Below, in pieces: positions 42,901 through 50,998 of a stretch of DNA of 64,000 nt (position 1 is its first letter; every line of letters begins with the position of its first letter). Source of the DNA: Granulicella aggregans (GTDB lineage Bacteria > Acidobacteriota > Terriglobia > Terriglobales > Acidobacteriaceae); assembly GCF_025685565.1 (NCBI RefSeq), contig NZ_JAGSYE010000001.1:2232001-2296000 (forward strand). Reading direction: 5' to 3'. The notes below the pieces were generated by a model, which made no database searches, had not been told where the DNA came from, and saw only the letters and a list, made by a program, of their open reading frames with translations. Position numbers and translations under genes: made by a program.

Positions 42901-45900
42901 CTTTACTGTCGCGGCCAGTGGTTCTGGATCATTGAACTATCAGTGGTACGCGGGCAACACCCCCATTGCGGGCGCGACCTCGACGAGCTACACCACGCCT
43001 GCAACCACAACCGCGAACAACAATGAGACGTTCATGGTGACGATCACCAGTGCGAGCGGGTTTGGTGCGGTCACATCGAATCCCGTGACGCTCAGTGTTG
43101 TTGCGCCGGCCAACACGGTCATCACAACTCAACCAGCCTCGCAGTCTGCCGTCGTAGGACAGACGGCGACGCTGACCGTGGTTGCCTCGGGCTCTCCGAC
43201 CCTGAACTACGCGTGGTACGAGGACAACACGCAGGTAGCGAATGGCCCGCAGAACACCTTCACGACGCCAGTGCTTACAGCGGCCGGAACGCACACGTTC
43301 TACGTGATCGTGAGCAACCCGCTGAATAAGGTGCAGTCGGCGAACGCAGTCCTTACGGTCAACGCCGCAACGCCCGTGAGCTTCCTTACCCAGCCTGCGA
43401 GCCAGATCGCCGCAACGAATCAACCGGTGCAACTGACAGCGACCGTGGCTGGCTCCGCTCCCTACACCTACCAGTGGCAGTTCACGCCGCAGGGCGGGCA
43501 GACGTCAATCCTCGAAGCGAACACGCAGCTCTCGAACTCGATCTCCTACGTAATTCCGGCTATGAGCGCGGCCAACGTAGGAACGTACACCGTCACGGTG
43601 AACAATGCAGCGAACGTTCCTGTTACGAGCGCAGCCGCGAAGGTTACGCTGGCTCCTCCAGGGAACAACCTCGCGCTCGGCAAGCTGGCCACTTCAAGCA
43701 GCACACAGAACGCCTGCACCGATGCGACCACTGCGCCACCATATACCGGCGCAGGCTGCCTGGGCGCGGAGAACGCCGTGGATGGCAATCTCAGCAGCCG
43801 TTGGGGTTCGGCCACCGCAGGCGCGCCGCCAACACCGGCAATAGCGGGCGTCGATCCGTCATGGCTACAGGTGGACCTTGGTTCGGTACAGCCGTTCAAC
43901 ACGGTCGTCATTACGTGGGAGGCGGCCTACGCGGCCCAGTACCAGATCCAGTACACCAGCGCCGACCCCGCAACCAACCCAGTATGGAGCGTTGCCACAA
44001 CCAATAACTCGGGCGCAGGCGGAGCCGAGACGCTTACCTTCCCGACGGTACAGGCTCGCTACGTTCGGATGCTTGGCAAGGTGCGAGGCGGCAACTACGG
44101 CTACTCGATGTGGGAGTTCCAGGTCTACAACATCCCTCAGCTTGGGGCGTCGACAGAGCGTTATAGCGTCAGCGCCAGCAACCCGGCGTTGATCGTCGAT
44201 AACCTGCTTGGCCTTACCTGGACGAGCACAGTCAAGACCAACCCGGTGATCGGTTCGCAGTTCACGGGAGTCGACGCGGCGGCATATTGCTCGAGCATCG
44301 GCATGAGGCTTCCAACCCAGGCCGAGGCGCTCGACATCAGCGGCATCAATAATTCGTCGAAGGCGTTCCCAGGCGCATGGAATACCTGGACTTCGACGGT
44401 CGATCCGAACAATGCAAGCCAAACTGCGATCGTAGGATTCGACGGCAGCGTGGAAGAGAAGGTGACGAACAACTGGCCCGGCGAGACGCTCTGCACCATG
44501 GGCACATCGTCGGCACAGGCTGCAGCGATCCAGACACAACCTCTAGCCACGAATGCTGCGGTTGGGCAATCGGCCATGTTCACGGTGGCTGCGACAGGGA
44601 AGCCGTCGCCAAGCTACCAATGGCTGGAGAATGGCAACGTCATTCCCGGTGCGACCTCCGCAACCTACATCACGCAGCCAGTTGCAACGACAGACAGCGG
44701 CTCAACTTTCAGTGTGATCGTGCAGAACGGCGAGCGCACCAACACCAGCACCCCAGTAAAGCTAACGGTCGGAGGCAGCACCGGTGGTGGAGCGACCGCA
44801 CCGGTCATCACATCCCAGCCATCCAGCCAGACGGTGACGGTCGGTACGGTCGCGACCTTCCGTGTCGTTGCCACAGGAACCGGAACGCTGAGCTTCCAGT
44901 GGCGGAGGAACGGCGTGGCGATTGCAGGAGCCACGGCCAATGCCTACACAACGGCGGCAACGGTGGCGTCAGACAACGGAGCGCAGTTCAGCGTGGTTGT
45001 GAGCGCTAACGGCTTGTCTACGACCAGCGGCACAGCGGTGCTCACCGTCGGTGCAAGCGGCAGCACAGACGGCGGAGGCAACGATGTGGTTGCTATCGAC
45101 GCCGGCAGCCCCACAGCAGTCGGTAGCTTCGCGGTCGATACGATGTGCGCCAACGGTTCGGAGTTCGACCCGGGCCAGGCAATCACGATACCCACCGGAA
45201 TCGCATCGATTGCGGCACCGGAGAAGGTGTATGAGAGCGCCTGCCAGGGCAACCAGACGTTTGTTATCGGCGGCCTCGTCTCAGGCAGCAGCTACACCGT
45301 TGTGTTGCACTTCGCGGAGCTGTACTTCACGACCGCGGGCTCCAGGCAGTTCAACGTAGTCATCAATGGATCTCCGGTCGCAGGGCTACAGAACTTCGAT
45401 ATCTTTGCCGCCGCCGGCAACGCGAGGTTCACTGCTGTAGTGAAGTCAATCGCCAACGTTACGGCCATCAACGGGCAGATCATGATTGCCTTTACAAGAG
45501 GAGCTGCGGACCAACCGATGTTCAACGGCATCGAGATACAGGGCGGAACGGCGGCGACCACGCCTGTCACCTCCGGTATTGCCATCGACGCCGGAAGTCC
45601 AACGGCCATAGGAGGCTATTCCGCAGACACGATGTGTACTGCTGGCTCAGAGTTCGATCCTGGCCAGAGGATCACAATTCCCGCTGCCATCGCATCGAGC
45701 GCAGCTCCAGAGCAGGTCTATGAGAGCGCCTGCCAGGGCAACCAGACCTTCACCATCGGAGGGCTGGTTACGGGCAACAGCTACACTGTGGTGCTCCACT
45801 TCGCGGAGCTGTACTTCACGACCGCAGGCTCGAGGCAGTTCAACGTAGCCATCAATGGATCTCCGGTCGCGGCGCTGCAGAACTTCGATATCTTTGCTGC

Positions 45901-47806
45901 AGCGGGCAATGCGAGATTCACCGCAGTGGTGAAGTCGATCGCCAACGTGACAGCGGTCAATGGCCAGATTGTGATCGCCTTTACCAGAGGCGCGGCTGAT
46001 CAACCGATGTTCAACGGCATTCAGGTCCTGGGTACTACGGCAGCACCTCCGACTCCAACCGCACCCACGATTACCGCGCAGCCGAAGAGTGTGACCGTCT
46101 CTGCGGGAACAAGTGCGACCTTCTCGGTCACGGCAGGTGGAACAGGGCCATTCACCTACCAGTGGATGAAGAGTGGTATCTCCATCTCCGAAGCAACCAG
46201 CGCCACCTACACGACGCCACTAACGTCCACCACGGACAACGGCAGTTCGTTCACCGTTACCGTCAAGAACAGTGGAGGCTCAACACTGTCGAGCGCAGCG
46301 ATATTGACAGTGACTACGGCAACCGCACCGACGATCACCTTGCCACCCGTAAGCCAGACGGTAACAATCGGCCGACCAGCCGTGTTCACGACGGTCGCTA
46401 CGGGCTCAGGGACACTCACCTATCAATGGTCGAAGAACGGCACGCCGATCGCTGGCGCGACGAGCGCCACCTACACTACGCTGGGAACGACGGCCACGGA
46501 CAACGCCGCCACCTTCACTGTGGTTGCCTCAAGTGGTGGCGTCGCGTCCGCGCCGTCGGCGAAGGCTGTCCTGACGGTGAACACCGCCAATCCTTCGACG
46601 GTTACCTATCCCGGAGTGATTGGGACTGATCTGAACAACAATACGAATGGAGCATACTCCGACAGCCAGATCTACGTTGAGGTCCTCGGGAACAATCCCG
46701 CAAACGGGAATGCGCTCTCGTGGGTGGGCGCCGATGGGAGCGTTCATGCGGCGAGTGTTGCCGACAATACGGCGGCAAACCACTTGACTGGACCCGACGG
46801 CAAGAGCTATCCCGCCTATTCGTTCACACTGGCGCAAAGCAAGCTGCTGAAGCTGCCCGCTCTGAGTTCTGGCCGCGTCTACATCTCACTGGGCGCCCCG
46901 ATGTATATGCCGATCATGCCCGCTCCGGTAGGAGCGCCTCTCGGATACGCCGGGGCAAATCCGCAGAATGCTACCGATCCAAACCTCAAGACGCACTACG
47001 ACTGGTATGAGTTCACAACCGGACTGAACTCGGATGGGACACCGAACATCTACATCAACACGACGCAGGTCGACCAGTTTGGCTTGCCTTTGTTGCTGGA
47101 TGTCTGGGATGCGTCGCCGGAGATCAATGTAGGCGGTGTTGTTACCAACCACGGACAGACCGGCATCAATGAGTCCGTAGCCGCGCTCGATGCAGAGTAC
47201 GCAGCGCAGACTCCGGCGGCATTCCACGTCAACCCGGTGTCGAACCTGCGAATTCCCGCCCCCGCGAAGGACACCTTTGCCGCGGGAGGGGCAAACGATA
47301 CGTACTTCGATAGCTATGTCAACTCCGTATGGAGCTACTTCGCGACGAACACCCTGACCATTTCGCTGAACAATGGCAGCCGTGAATTTGTGGGCAACAC
47401 AAACGCCACGCAGTTCCAGTTTGTAGAGAAGAACCTGAACAACGGAGCGTATGTAGGAGGCAACTACATCGTCGGCAAGCCAACCACACCGGAGATCCTC
47501 GCGTGTGATGGCGTGTTCAACAACGATGGCAACAACGGCAACGGTGGTCCACAGGCAGGCGGAACGCTGGCCATCGAGGTGCAACTCTGCGCGGCGTTCA
47601 ATCGTCACGTGGTCGAGACCCCGGCCCAGTGGAGCGTGCCCGCGGACTTCTACCTTGCCGCGCCTGCAAACTACTACGCGCAGTTCTGGCATAACCACAG
47701 CGTCGCGGGACTCGCATACGGCTTCCCCTACGACGATGCGAGCGGCTTCAGCTCCACGATCCAGTCATCGCATACGCAGCACATGGCGTTTGGCATTGGC
47801 TGGTGA
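39983..47806 (+). CDS. giant secreted multidomain glycoside hydrolase (GH2 ... GH64)
   Basis: A 2607-residue exported protein. A signal peptide (ALLLLVVSMCSIAMAQ) starts at the ATG 39983, which has GAAAGG upstream. Residues ~40-390 are GH2 sugar-binding and Ig-like domains (WYRLHFKVDPKLAARKFML); ~400-700 the GH2-type barrel with candidate acid/base E510 or E511 in LDWEEDNGG and candidate nucleophile E579 in FGAEYWD. Three Ig-like repeats follow (~953-1226), a discoidin/F5-8C domain (~1228-1386), a DUF1566-like segment (~1393-1510), two Ig-like repeats, two malectin domains (~1700-1855 and ~1863-2020), two more Ig-like repeats, and a C-terminal GH64 beta-1,3-glucanase-like domain (~2206-2607; TYPGVIGTDLNNNTNG, IYINTTQVDQFGLPLLLDVWDA). 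The two catalytic ends suggest attack on a mixed glycan including beta-1,3-glucan, such as fungal wall. Assignments are from motif memory; the GH2 catalytic residues are tentative because the usual Asn-Glu is not exact. Confidence 0.85.
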   Translation: MKELRISVVVIPRFSVIEVAGALLLLVVSMCSIAMAQQVESSLPLSQRMTIDLAAGVPEYIANAASASNAPQSNWWFENTANETAYSTQGFAESSDSSAKWQQVGLPYDANIPRTFINQTSGGGQGSLTGNDNWYRLHFKVDPKLAARKFMLEIEGSHTGVQIYVNGTLLPGISAVAADAKATHVIGFVPVAVDLTPYLHADGMTDNVIAIDVSRGSTWFEQPNFSGAFRFGQAMAGLFRNVKMFVTNQVHIPINVYSNQKTWGTYVGTVSIVPAADATATAASAIVEVQTNVLNESATTQQVTLTTQVVDANGDVVVTAPPITQPVAPMTSASFPSTAQAMFQQQITVPNPTLWYPNNSTFGKPYMYKVYHIVSVNGTVVDSAQSPLGIRTITWDNNLPYFNGHATYLWGASGRYDYPALGSSVPDEQVWRDMAQFAASGGNVWRPGHSTSSEEFVEAADAYGVMIDQPSGDGEGSFTNPSADDTTLKTEIHRDMIIRDRSHPSILDWEEDNGGNNISLVNTLYTLEAEWDNINPRQQATRAYLPAYADFVGLQECDGAGCESGIKNSNPTKPAFGAEYWDNIGTGRGLAYDNELAFAAPYLNDWRQGRVNNAYGMAQWYFADTPGEVSLWSEYQNIVDNRIDPTTGQKVDRSNYVRSLGYSMVDQNRFPKLLYYIYQANWVPFSIKPVVALAHHWNRAYEYTQGTPIQENAFSNCPAVRLLINGVNKDPLTGATLADQTPNPWTVQSENDLTQNTTVMPGQVHWMVNWAAGTVTAECIDNSGNVVTSATDSRTTAGAENKIVLKAVSGLVKPDGTSFQWTSNGSDAAFVVAEVEDAQGNIVPTAADNVTFSVTGPAQYMGGTEQVVASPLFTSYYQDAFSEANSNVINGVPYAFFHSPGDPELNFEGGLTKIALRSTFTPGTVTVTATAPGLTSGSVQLTSVAPAPPVQSQPPAIIVPPMSQSVTAGFPATFTVAASGSGSLNYQWYAGNTPIAGATSTSYTTPATTTANNNETFMVTITSASGFGAVTSNPVTLSVVAPANTVITTQPASQSAVVGQTATLTVVASGSPTLNYAWYEDNTQVANGPQNTFTTPVLTAAGTHTFYVIVSNPLNKVQSANAVLTVNAATPVSFLTQPASQIAATNQPVQLTATVAGSAPYTYQWQFTPQGGQTSILEANTQLSNSISYVIPAMSAANVGTYTVTVNNAANVPVTSAAAKVTLAPPGNNLALGKLATSSSTQNACTDATTAPPYTGAGCLGAENAVDGNLSSRWGSATAGAPPTPAIAGVDPSWLQVDLGSVQPFNTVVITWEAAYAAQYQIQYTSADPATNPVWSVATTNNSGAGGAETLTFPTVQARYVRMLGKVRGGNYGYSMWEFQVYNIPQLGASTERYSVSASNPALIVDNLLGLTWTSTVKTNPVIGSQFTGVDAAAYCSSIGMRLPTQAEALDISGINNSSKAFPGAWNTWTSTVDPNNASQTAIVGFDGSVEEKVTNNWPGETLCTMGTSSAQAAAIQTQPLATNAAVGQSAMFTVAATGKPSPSYQWLENGNVIPGATSATYITQPVATTDSGSTFSVIVQNGERTNTSTPVKLTVGGSTGGGATAPVITSQPSSQTVTVGTVATFRVVATGTGTLSFQWRRNGVAIAGATANAYTTAATVASDNGAQFSVVVSANGLSTTSGTAVLTVGASGSTDGGGNDVVAIDAGSPTAVGSFAVDTMCANGSEFDPGQAITIPTGIASIAAPEKVYESACQGNQTFVIGGLVSGSSYTVVLHFAELYFTTAGSRQFNVVINGSPVAGLQNFDIFAAAGNARFTAVVKSIANVTAINGQIMIAFTRGAADQPMFNGIEIQGGTAATTPVTSGIAIDAGSPTAIGGYSADTMCTAGSEFDPGQRITIPAAIASSAAPEQVYESACQGNQTFTIGGLVTGNSYTVVLHFAELYFTTAGSRQFNVAINGSPVAALQNFDIFAAAGNARFTAVVKSIANVTAVNGQIVIAFTRGAADQPMFNGIQVLGTTAAPPTPTAPTITAQPKSVTVSAGTSATFSVTAGGTGPFTYQWMKSGISISEATSATYTTPLTSTTDNGSSFTVTVKNSGGSTLSSAAILTVTTATAPTITLPPVSQTVTIGRPAVFTTVATGSGTLTYQWSKNGTPIAGATSATYTTLGTTATDNAATFTVVASSGGVASAPSAKAVLTVNTANPSTVTYPGVIGTDLNNNTNGAYSDSQIYVEVLGNNPANGNALSWVGADGSVHAASVADNTAANHLTGPDGKSYPAYSFTLAQSKLLKLPALSSGRVYISLGAPMYMPIMPAPVGAPLGYAGANPQNATDPNLKTHYDWYEFTTGLNSDGTPNIYINTTQVDQFGLPLLLDVWDASPEINVGGVVTNHGQTGINESVAALDAEYAAQTPAAFHVNPVSNLRIPAPAKDTFAAGGANDTYFDSYVNSVWSYFATNTLTISLNNGSREFVGNTNATQFQFVEKNLNNGAYVGGNYIVGKPTTPEILACDGVFNNDGNNGNGGPQAGGTLAIEVQLCAAFNRHVVETPAQWSVPADFYLAAPANYYAQFWHNHSVAGLAYGFPYDDASGFSSTIQSSHTQHMAFGIGW
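45080..46040 (+). repeat. tandem malectin-domain direct repeat
   Basis: Two ~480-base direct repeats inside the giant hydrolase gene encode near-identical malectin domains. Both copies contain YESACQGNQTF, SYTVVLHFAELYFTTAGSRQF and GNARFTAVVKSIANVTA. The close DNA similarity (for example near 45231 and 45719) points to recent internal duplication. Confidence 0.85.
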
Positions 47807-47821
47807 GCGAAGGAGATCTGT

Positions 47822-48676
47822 TCATGCGGTATACAAGCGGGCCTCTGCTTCATCCCAGTTGCGCCAACCGGGTTGTCCGGTGCCATTGACGAAGTGCAGA
47901 AGATAAGGGTGCAACCGCGCTGAGTCGGGATCAAGCGAGTAAGTTTCGTCATAACGGTAGGAAGAGGGAGTCGCTTCCTTGCGCATCGCATCCGAAAGGC
48001 CGCGCATGCCATCCACGATGTAGTTATACTTCGGGGCTAGCGTCAACTGGTCCTGGAGACCGAACTTCCAGACCGTCGCGACCAGAGTCCCCTGATCGCG
48101 AGTCTTCCACTTGGGATCTTTGAAGATCGAGAGGGTGGAGCTGTGCCATGTGTCGAGAAAATCGGTGGACTCCGAATCGAACAGAAAGACACCACCATTC
48201 CAGTGCTGCCAGTTCTGATCGGAGACAACCACCCCAAATTTTGAGGCGATCGCCTCTCGCAGATGATCGCAGCTTCCGCTTGTGCAGGAACACCGCACGG
48301 CGAATCGGCTGAACTTCGAAAGACGAGTGTGATCGGCAGCGAAGGTGACCGGTCCTCTCTTGCGTTGAAAGATTCTTTGCACGCCCTCGTGAACGGCGAC
48401 TACGTCGCTATCGATGTAACAGCAGATGCGCTCGCCGACATTGACGATCCTGTGCAAGCCAGTCTTGAGCACGATGCTCGCCTGATGATTGTCAAACTCT
48501 TCCGGGACATCGACGCGTATGACCTGGTCGTGTTCAATTGTGTTGTCGTAGCGCGCGGCCACCACGACCACTTCCTGCCTCGTAAATCTCTTGAGGAATC
48601 GCAGCGAAGTGTTGACCTGGTCGATGTGGGTGTTTCCAGTCACAGCATAAGCAAATACATTCGCGCATCGACTCAT
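47822..48676 (-). CDS. GT-A fold glycosyltransferase (GT8-like)
   Basis: A 284-residue cytosolic protein. It has a metal-binding DSD (D89-D91) in ICCYIDSDVVAV after a strand, and WNGGVFLFDSESTDFLDTW later, the pattern of GT8-type and related nucleotide-sugar transferases. HPYLLHFVNGTGQPGW near the C-terminus matches the conserved His/Gly region of such enzymes. Its ATG overlaps the stop of the radical SAM gene by 4 bases (ATGA), so it is translationally coupled and is the last gene of the minus-strand cluster. The frame extends upstream to 48730, but this start fits the overlap. Donor and acceptor are unknown; from context it may add sugars to the Ser-Gly-Asp repeat protein. Confidence 0.72.
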   Translation of the reverse strand: MSRCANVFAYAVTGNTHIDQVNTSLRFLKRFTRQEVVVVAARYDNTIEHDQVIRVDVPEEFDNHQASIVLKTGLHRIVNVGERICCYIDSDVVAVHEGVQRIFQRKRGPVTFAADHTRLSKFSRFAVRCSCTSGSCDHLREAIASKFGVVVSDQNWQHWNGGVFLFDSESTDFLDTWHSSTLSIFKDPKWKTRDQGTLVATVWKFGLQDQLTLAPKYNYIVDGMRGLSDAMRKEATPSSYRYDETYSLDPDSARLHPYLLHFVNGTGQPGWRNWDEAEARLYTA

Positions 48677-49788
48677 TGAATGGCAGCTCCCTGAATGACT
48701 TGCACGTTGGGAGGGATCACGCCGAGGCAACGCTTCCTCAGCCGGTCAATTTCATTCTCCCAAACAGGATAATTTCCCCCCATCGCCAACTTGAGCATGT
48801 GTCCCTGTTTCTCCATGATGTCTACGATTTGGCTGAGATCGTCAGCATCAAGCGTATAAAGGCTCAGGTGTGGCGGGCGGCGGACGATATTCACCCACAC
48901 CACGCACTCCATCTGCTCGCAAAATACACAGAAATCTGCGAACTCCTGCCAGTTCCGCCGCATCAGGCAGTAGGTCAATCCGAAGGTCGTTTTGTTGAGC
49001 CTGGAGTAGCTTCGGAAGCGCCTCACATTTTCCATGACTTTGCCATGATCGGCGTTTACCCGGATGTCTTCGTAGGTCTCTTTGGACATCGCGTCGAGCG
49101 AGACAACGATCCCAACCGGCATCGAATCCAGGACCCTCTCGACCTGCGAGTTATAGTGTGTGCCGTTCGTCGTCACGGTCACGGGTAAGCGGATGCGCTC
49201 TTCAAGCAGCATCTCCCAGACTCGGAAGCACTCCGTTTGGAGAAACGGTTCGCCTCCGAGAAACTTGGCTTGCTGCAGATGCGGGAGATAACTGCGGAGC
49301 TCCTCAAAGAACTTATCGCCGTAGACCCGGGGAATCGGGGGCAGCTTTTCACGTCGCTGACGGATTGCGGAAGAAGACTTTCCGTCGCACATGACGCATT
49401 CAAGATTGCACTGGTTGCTGATGGAAAACTCCATGAGCTTCGGCCACTCCGGGGTCTCGGAGGTCACGGTGAACTTATCCCACTTGGTAATGGGCGCATG
49501 GAGGAACTGTCGTGTGCTCAGGTGCCACTCGCAGAACTGACAGCCCCGCTTGAAGTCCAGCCGCTTGACTGCGGATCGTATCGCGGCGATCGCGGTACCT
49601 TTCCATATCTCGTCCAGCGAGTTCCTCGTCACATTTCCCACGATGTTGGACCAGTTATGACAGCAGACACGCACGTCTCCCGAGGTATCGAAGTAGAGCG
49701 ACGTATACGGGGCATAGCATCCGGAAAGAAACGCCTGGTTGGAGAGGTTTCGTGTCGCATCGAACGCCGAGATGGTTTCCTGGTCCAT
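48673..49788 (-). CDS. radical SAM protein with N-terminal SPASM-like cysteine domain
   Basis: A 371-residue protein. The radical SAM core has the CxxxCxxC cluster motif CNLECVMC (C127, C131, C134), then FLGGEPFLQ and VTVTTNGTHY. Ahead of the core is a cysteine-bearing segment, CYAPYTSLYFDTSGDVRVCCHNW (C24, C42, C43), and CQFC (C83, C86), which resembles the SPASM/twitch auxiliary iron-sulfur domain that normally follows the core. Such proteins modify peptides or proteins (for example peptide maturases) or small molecules. No small leader peptide gene is evident nearby. Its place inside the cluster suggests it works on the repeat protein or on a cofactor or sugar used there. It is translationally coupled to the GT-A gene. 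Confidence 0.85.
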   Translation of the reverse strand: MDQETISAFDATRNLSNQAFLSGCYAPYTSLYFDTSGDVRVCCHNWSNIVGNVTRNSLDEIWKGTAIAAIRSAVKRLDFKRGCQFCEWHLSTRQFLHAPITKWDKFTVTSETPEWPKLMEFSISNQCNLECVMCDGKSSSAIRQRREKLPPIPRVYGDKFFEELRSYLPHLQQAKFLGGEPFLQTECFRVWEMLLEERIRLPVTVTTNGTHYNSQVERVLDSMPVGIVVSLDAMSKETYEDIRVNADHGKVMENVRRFRSYSRLNKTTFGLTYCLMRRNWQEFADFCVFCEQMECVVWVNIVRRPPHLSLYTLDADDLSQIVDIMEKQGHMLKLAMGGNYPVWENEIDRLRKRCLGVIPPNVQVIQGAAIQ

Positions 49789-49798
49789 GGCTCACCTC

Positions 49799-50998
49799 CT
49801 ACTGAAGCAAAGTCTCGACCGCGCTTAAGACCTGTGCGCCGGTGATGATCCTGGTCGGCTGAATGACGATCCGATGGCCAAGGCAACCCGTCTCGGTGTT
49901 GTCCAGCAGGATCTCCGGGTGCTTTCTCGCGACCTCGCTGCTGACGAGGTGCAGAGCGCATTGCTTTGGCTCGTCGTACCATGTGGGCGAGTGTCCCAGC
50001 CATATGCCCACCGTTGGGAGATCTCGTTTTGCCATGGAAAGATGGAACGGCCCTACCGGCACGCCGATGCTCAACGATGCGAGGTTCAAGATGGCCTTGA
50101 GGATCAACCCGAATGGAATCGTGCTCTCCTGTACCGACCCAAAGATATCCGCAAAACTGAAGCAGTTCAGTCCCTTGGAACGCAAGGTGTGATCGTCTTC
50201 GTAGAGACGGTCTTCCATAACGAGAAAGACCCACTTGCGGTCTTTCTTCAGGAGCAGGCGCATGAAGTCGCGACATTCTTCGCCTTCACGCTGTTTTCCG
50301 GGAGGCATATCTTCCCGCCAGCAGTGACCCCAATTCTTGTTGATCGCGGTGTATCCATTACGGGAAAGGATGCACAACTTTCTATCCCCAAATCCGGTGA
50401 CATTTCGCAGCCGCGCTTCAACCCACGCAGCAAGCCAGGGAGCAACGTTGAAGTTGATGCCATTGATCAGTGGCACATTCGATTCGATTACAGGAAAGCT
50501 CGAACGAGGAGCGATGTAACGCGCAAGGTTCCTCGCCTTCGTATGGTAAGGGAATGGCTGCCGACCTACGGTTTCGGGGTAGCTCGTCCAAAGAAGAGTG
50601 CTTATCTTGTGACGCCGGCACACCTCATGAACTGACCGGGGCAGCGATACCGTCTTCTTCTCTCCATTCATCTGGTCGTAAGTCAGACCGAAGTGGCGCA
50701 GATTGAGCGCGCCGCCATCGCCAGAATGGACCGCAGGCGGTCCGCCGGCGAACACCGGCGAGATATAGTCGCTGCCGTCCATGAGCGAGAGATAGTCATC
50801 CCCAAACCGAGTGATCCAAAGCTTGTTGCTCGGATCCAGAAGTGGCAGCACATATCCGAGGCCAACAAGATCGCCGAATCCATGCGGCCAGTACACGAGT
50901 ACGTTCCGGTTGCGAATGGACGAGTAGCCGCCTCGATCGTGGGAGAACAGCTGCATGGATCTTGACTTCGTATGGATATCCAGATCGAAACTCATCAT
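49799..50998 (-). CDS. GT9-like glycosyltransferase, third of the cluster
   Basis: A 399-residue protein (start ATG 50998, overlapping the previous stop by 4 bases). The N-terminal RNVLVYWPHGFGDLVGLGYVLPLL is a GT-B/GT9-like nucleotide-binding opening with the GxGD-type turn (HGFGDLV). Near the C-terminus, IGVPVGPFHLSMAKRDLPTVGIWLGHSP corresponds to the GT9 donor-binding region (usually GPxHLAAALG-PTVALFG). It lacks the five-cysteine cluster of its two upstream neighbours and is more divergent, so it could have another acceptor. The frame extends upstream to 51229, but the overlap start is better. GT9 enzymes usually transfer heptose to LPS; here no LPS-core context is present. Confidence 0.7.
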   Translation of the reverse strand: MMSFDLDIHTKSRSMQLFSHDRGGYSSIRNRNVLVYWPHGFGDLVGLGYVLPLLDPSNKLWITRFGDDYLSLMDGSDYISPVFAGGPPAVHSGDGGALNLRHFGLTYDQMNGEKKTVSLPRSVHEVCRRHKISTLLWTSYPETVGRQPFPYHTKARNLARYIAPRSSFPVIESNVPLINGINFNVAPWLAAWVEARLRNVTGFGDRKLCILSRNGYTAINKNWGHCWREDMPPGKQREGEECRDFMRLLLKKDRKWVFLVMEDRLYEDDHTLRSKGLNCFSFADIFGSVQESTIPFGLILKAILNLASLSIGVPVGPFHLSMAKRDLPTVGIWLGHSPTWYDEPKQCALHLVSSEVARKHPEILLDNTETGCLGHRIVIQPTRIITGAQVLSAVETLLQ

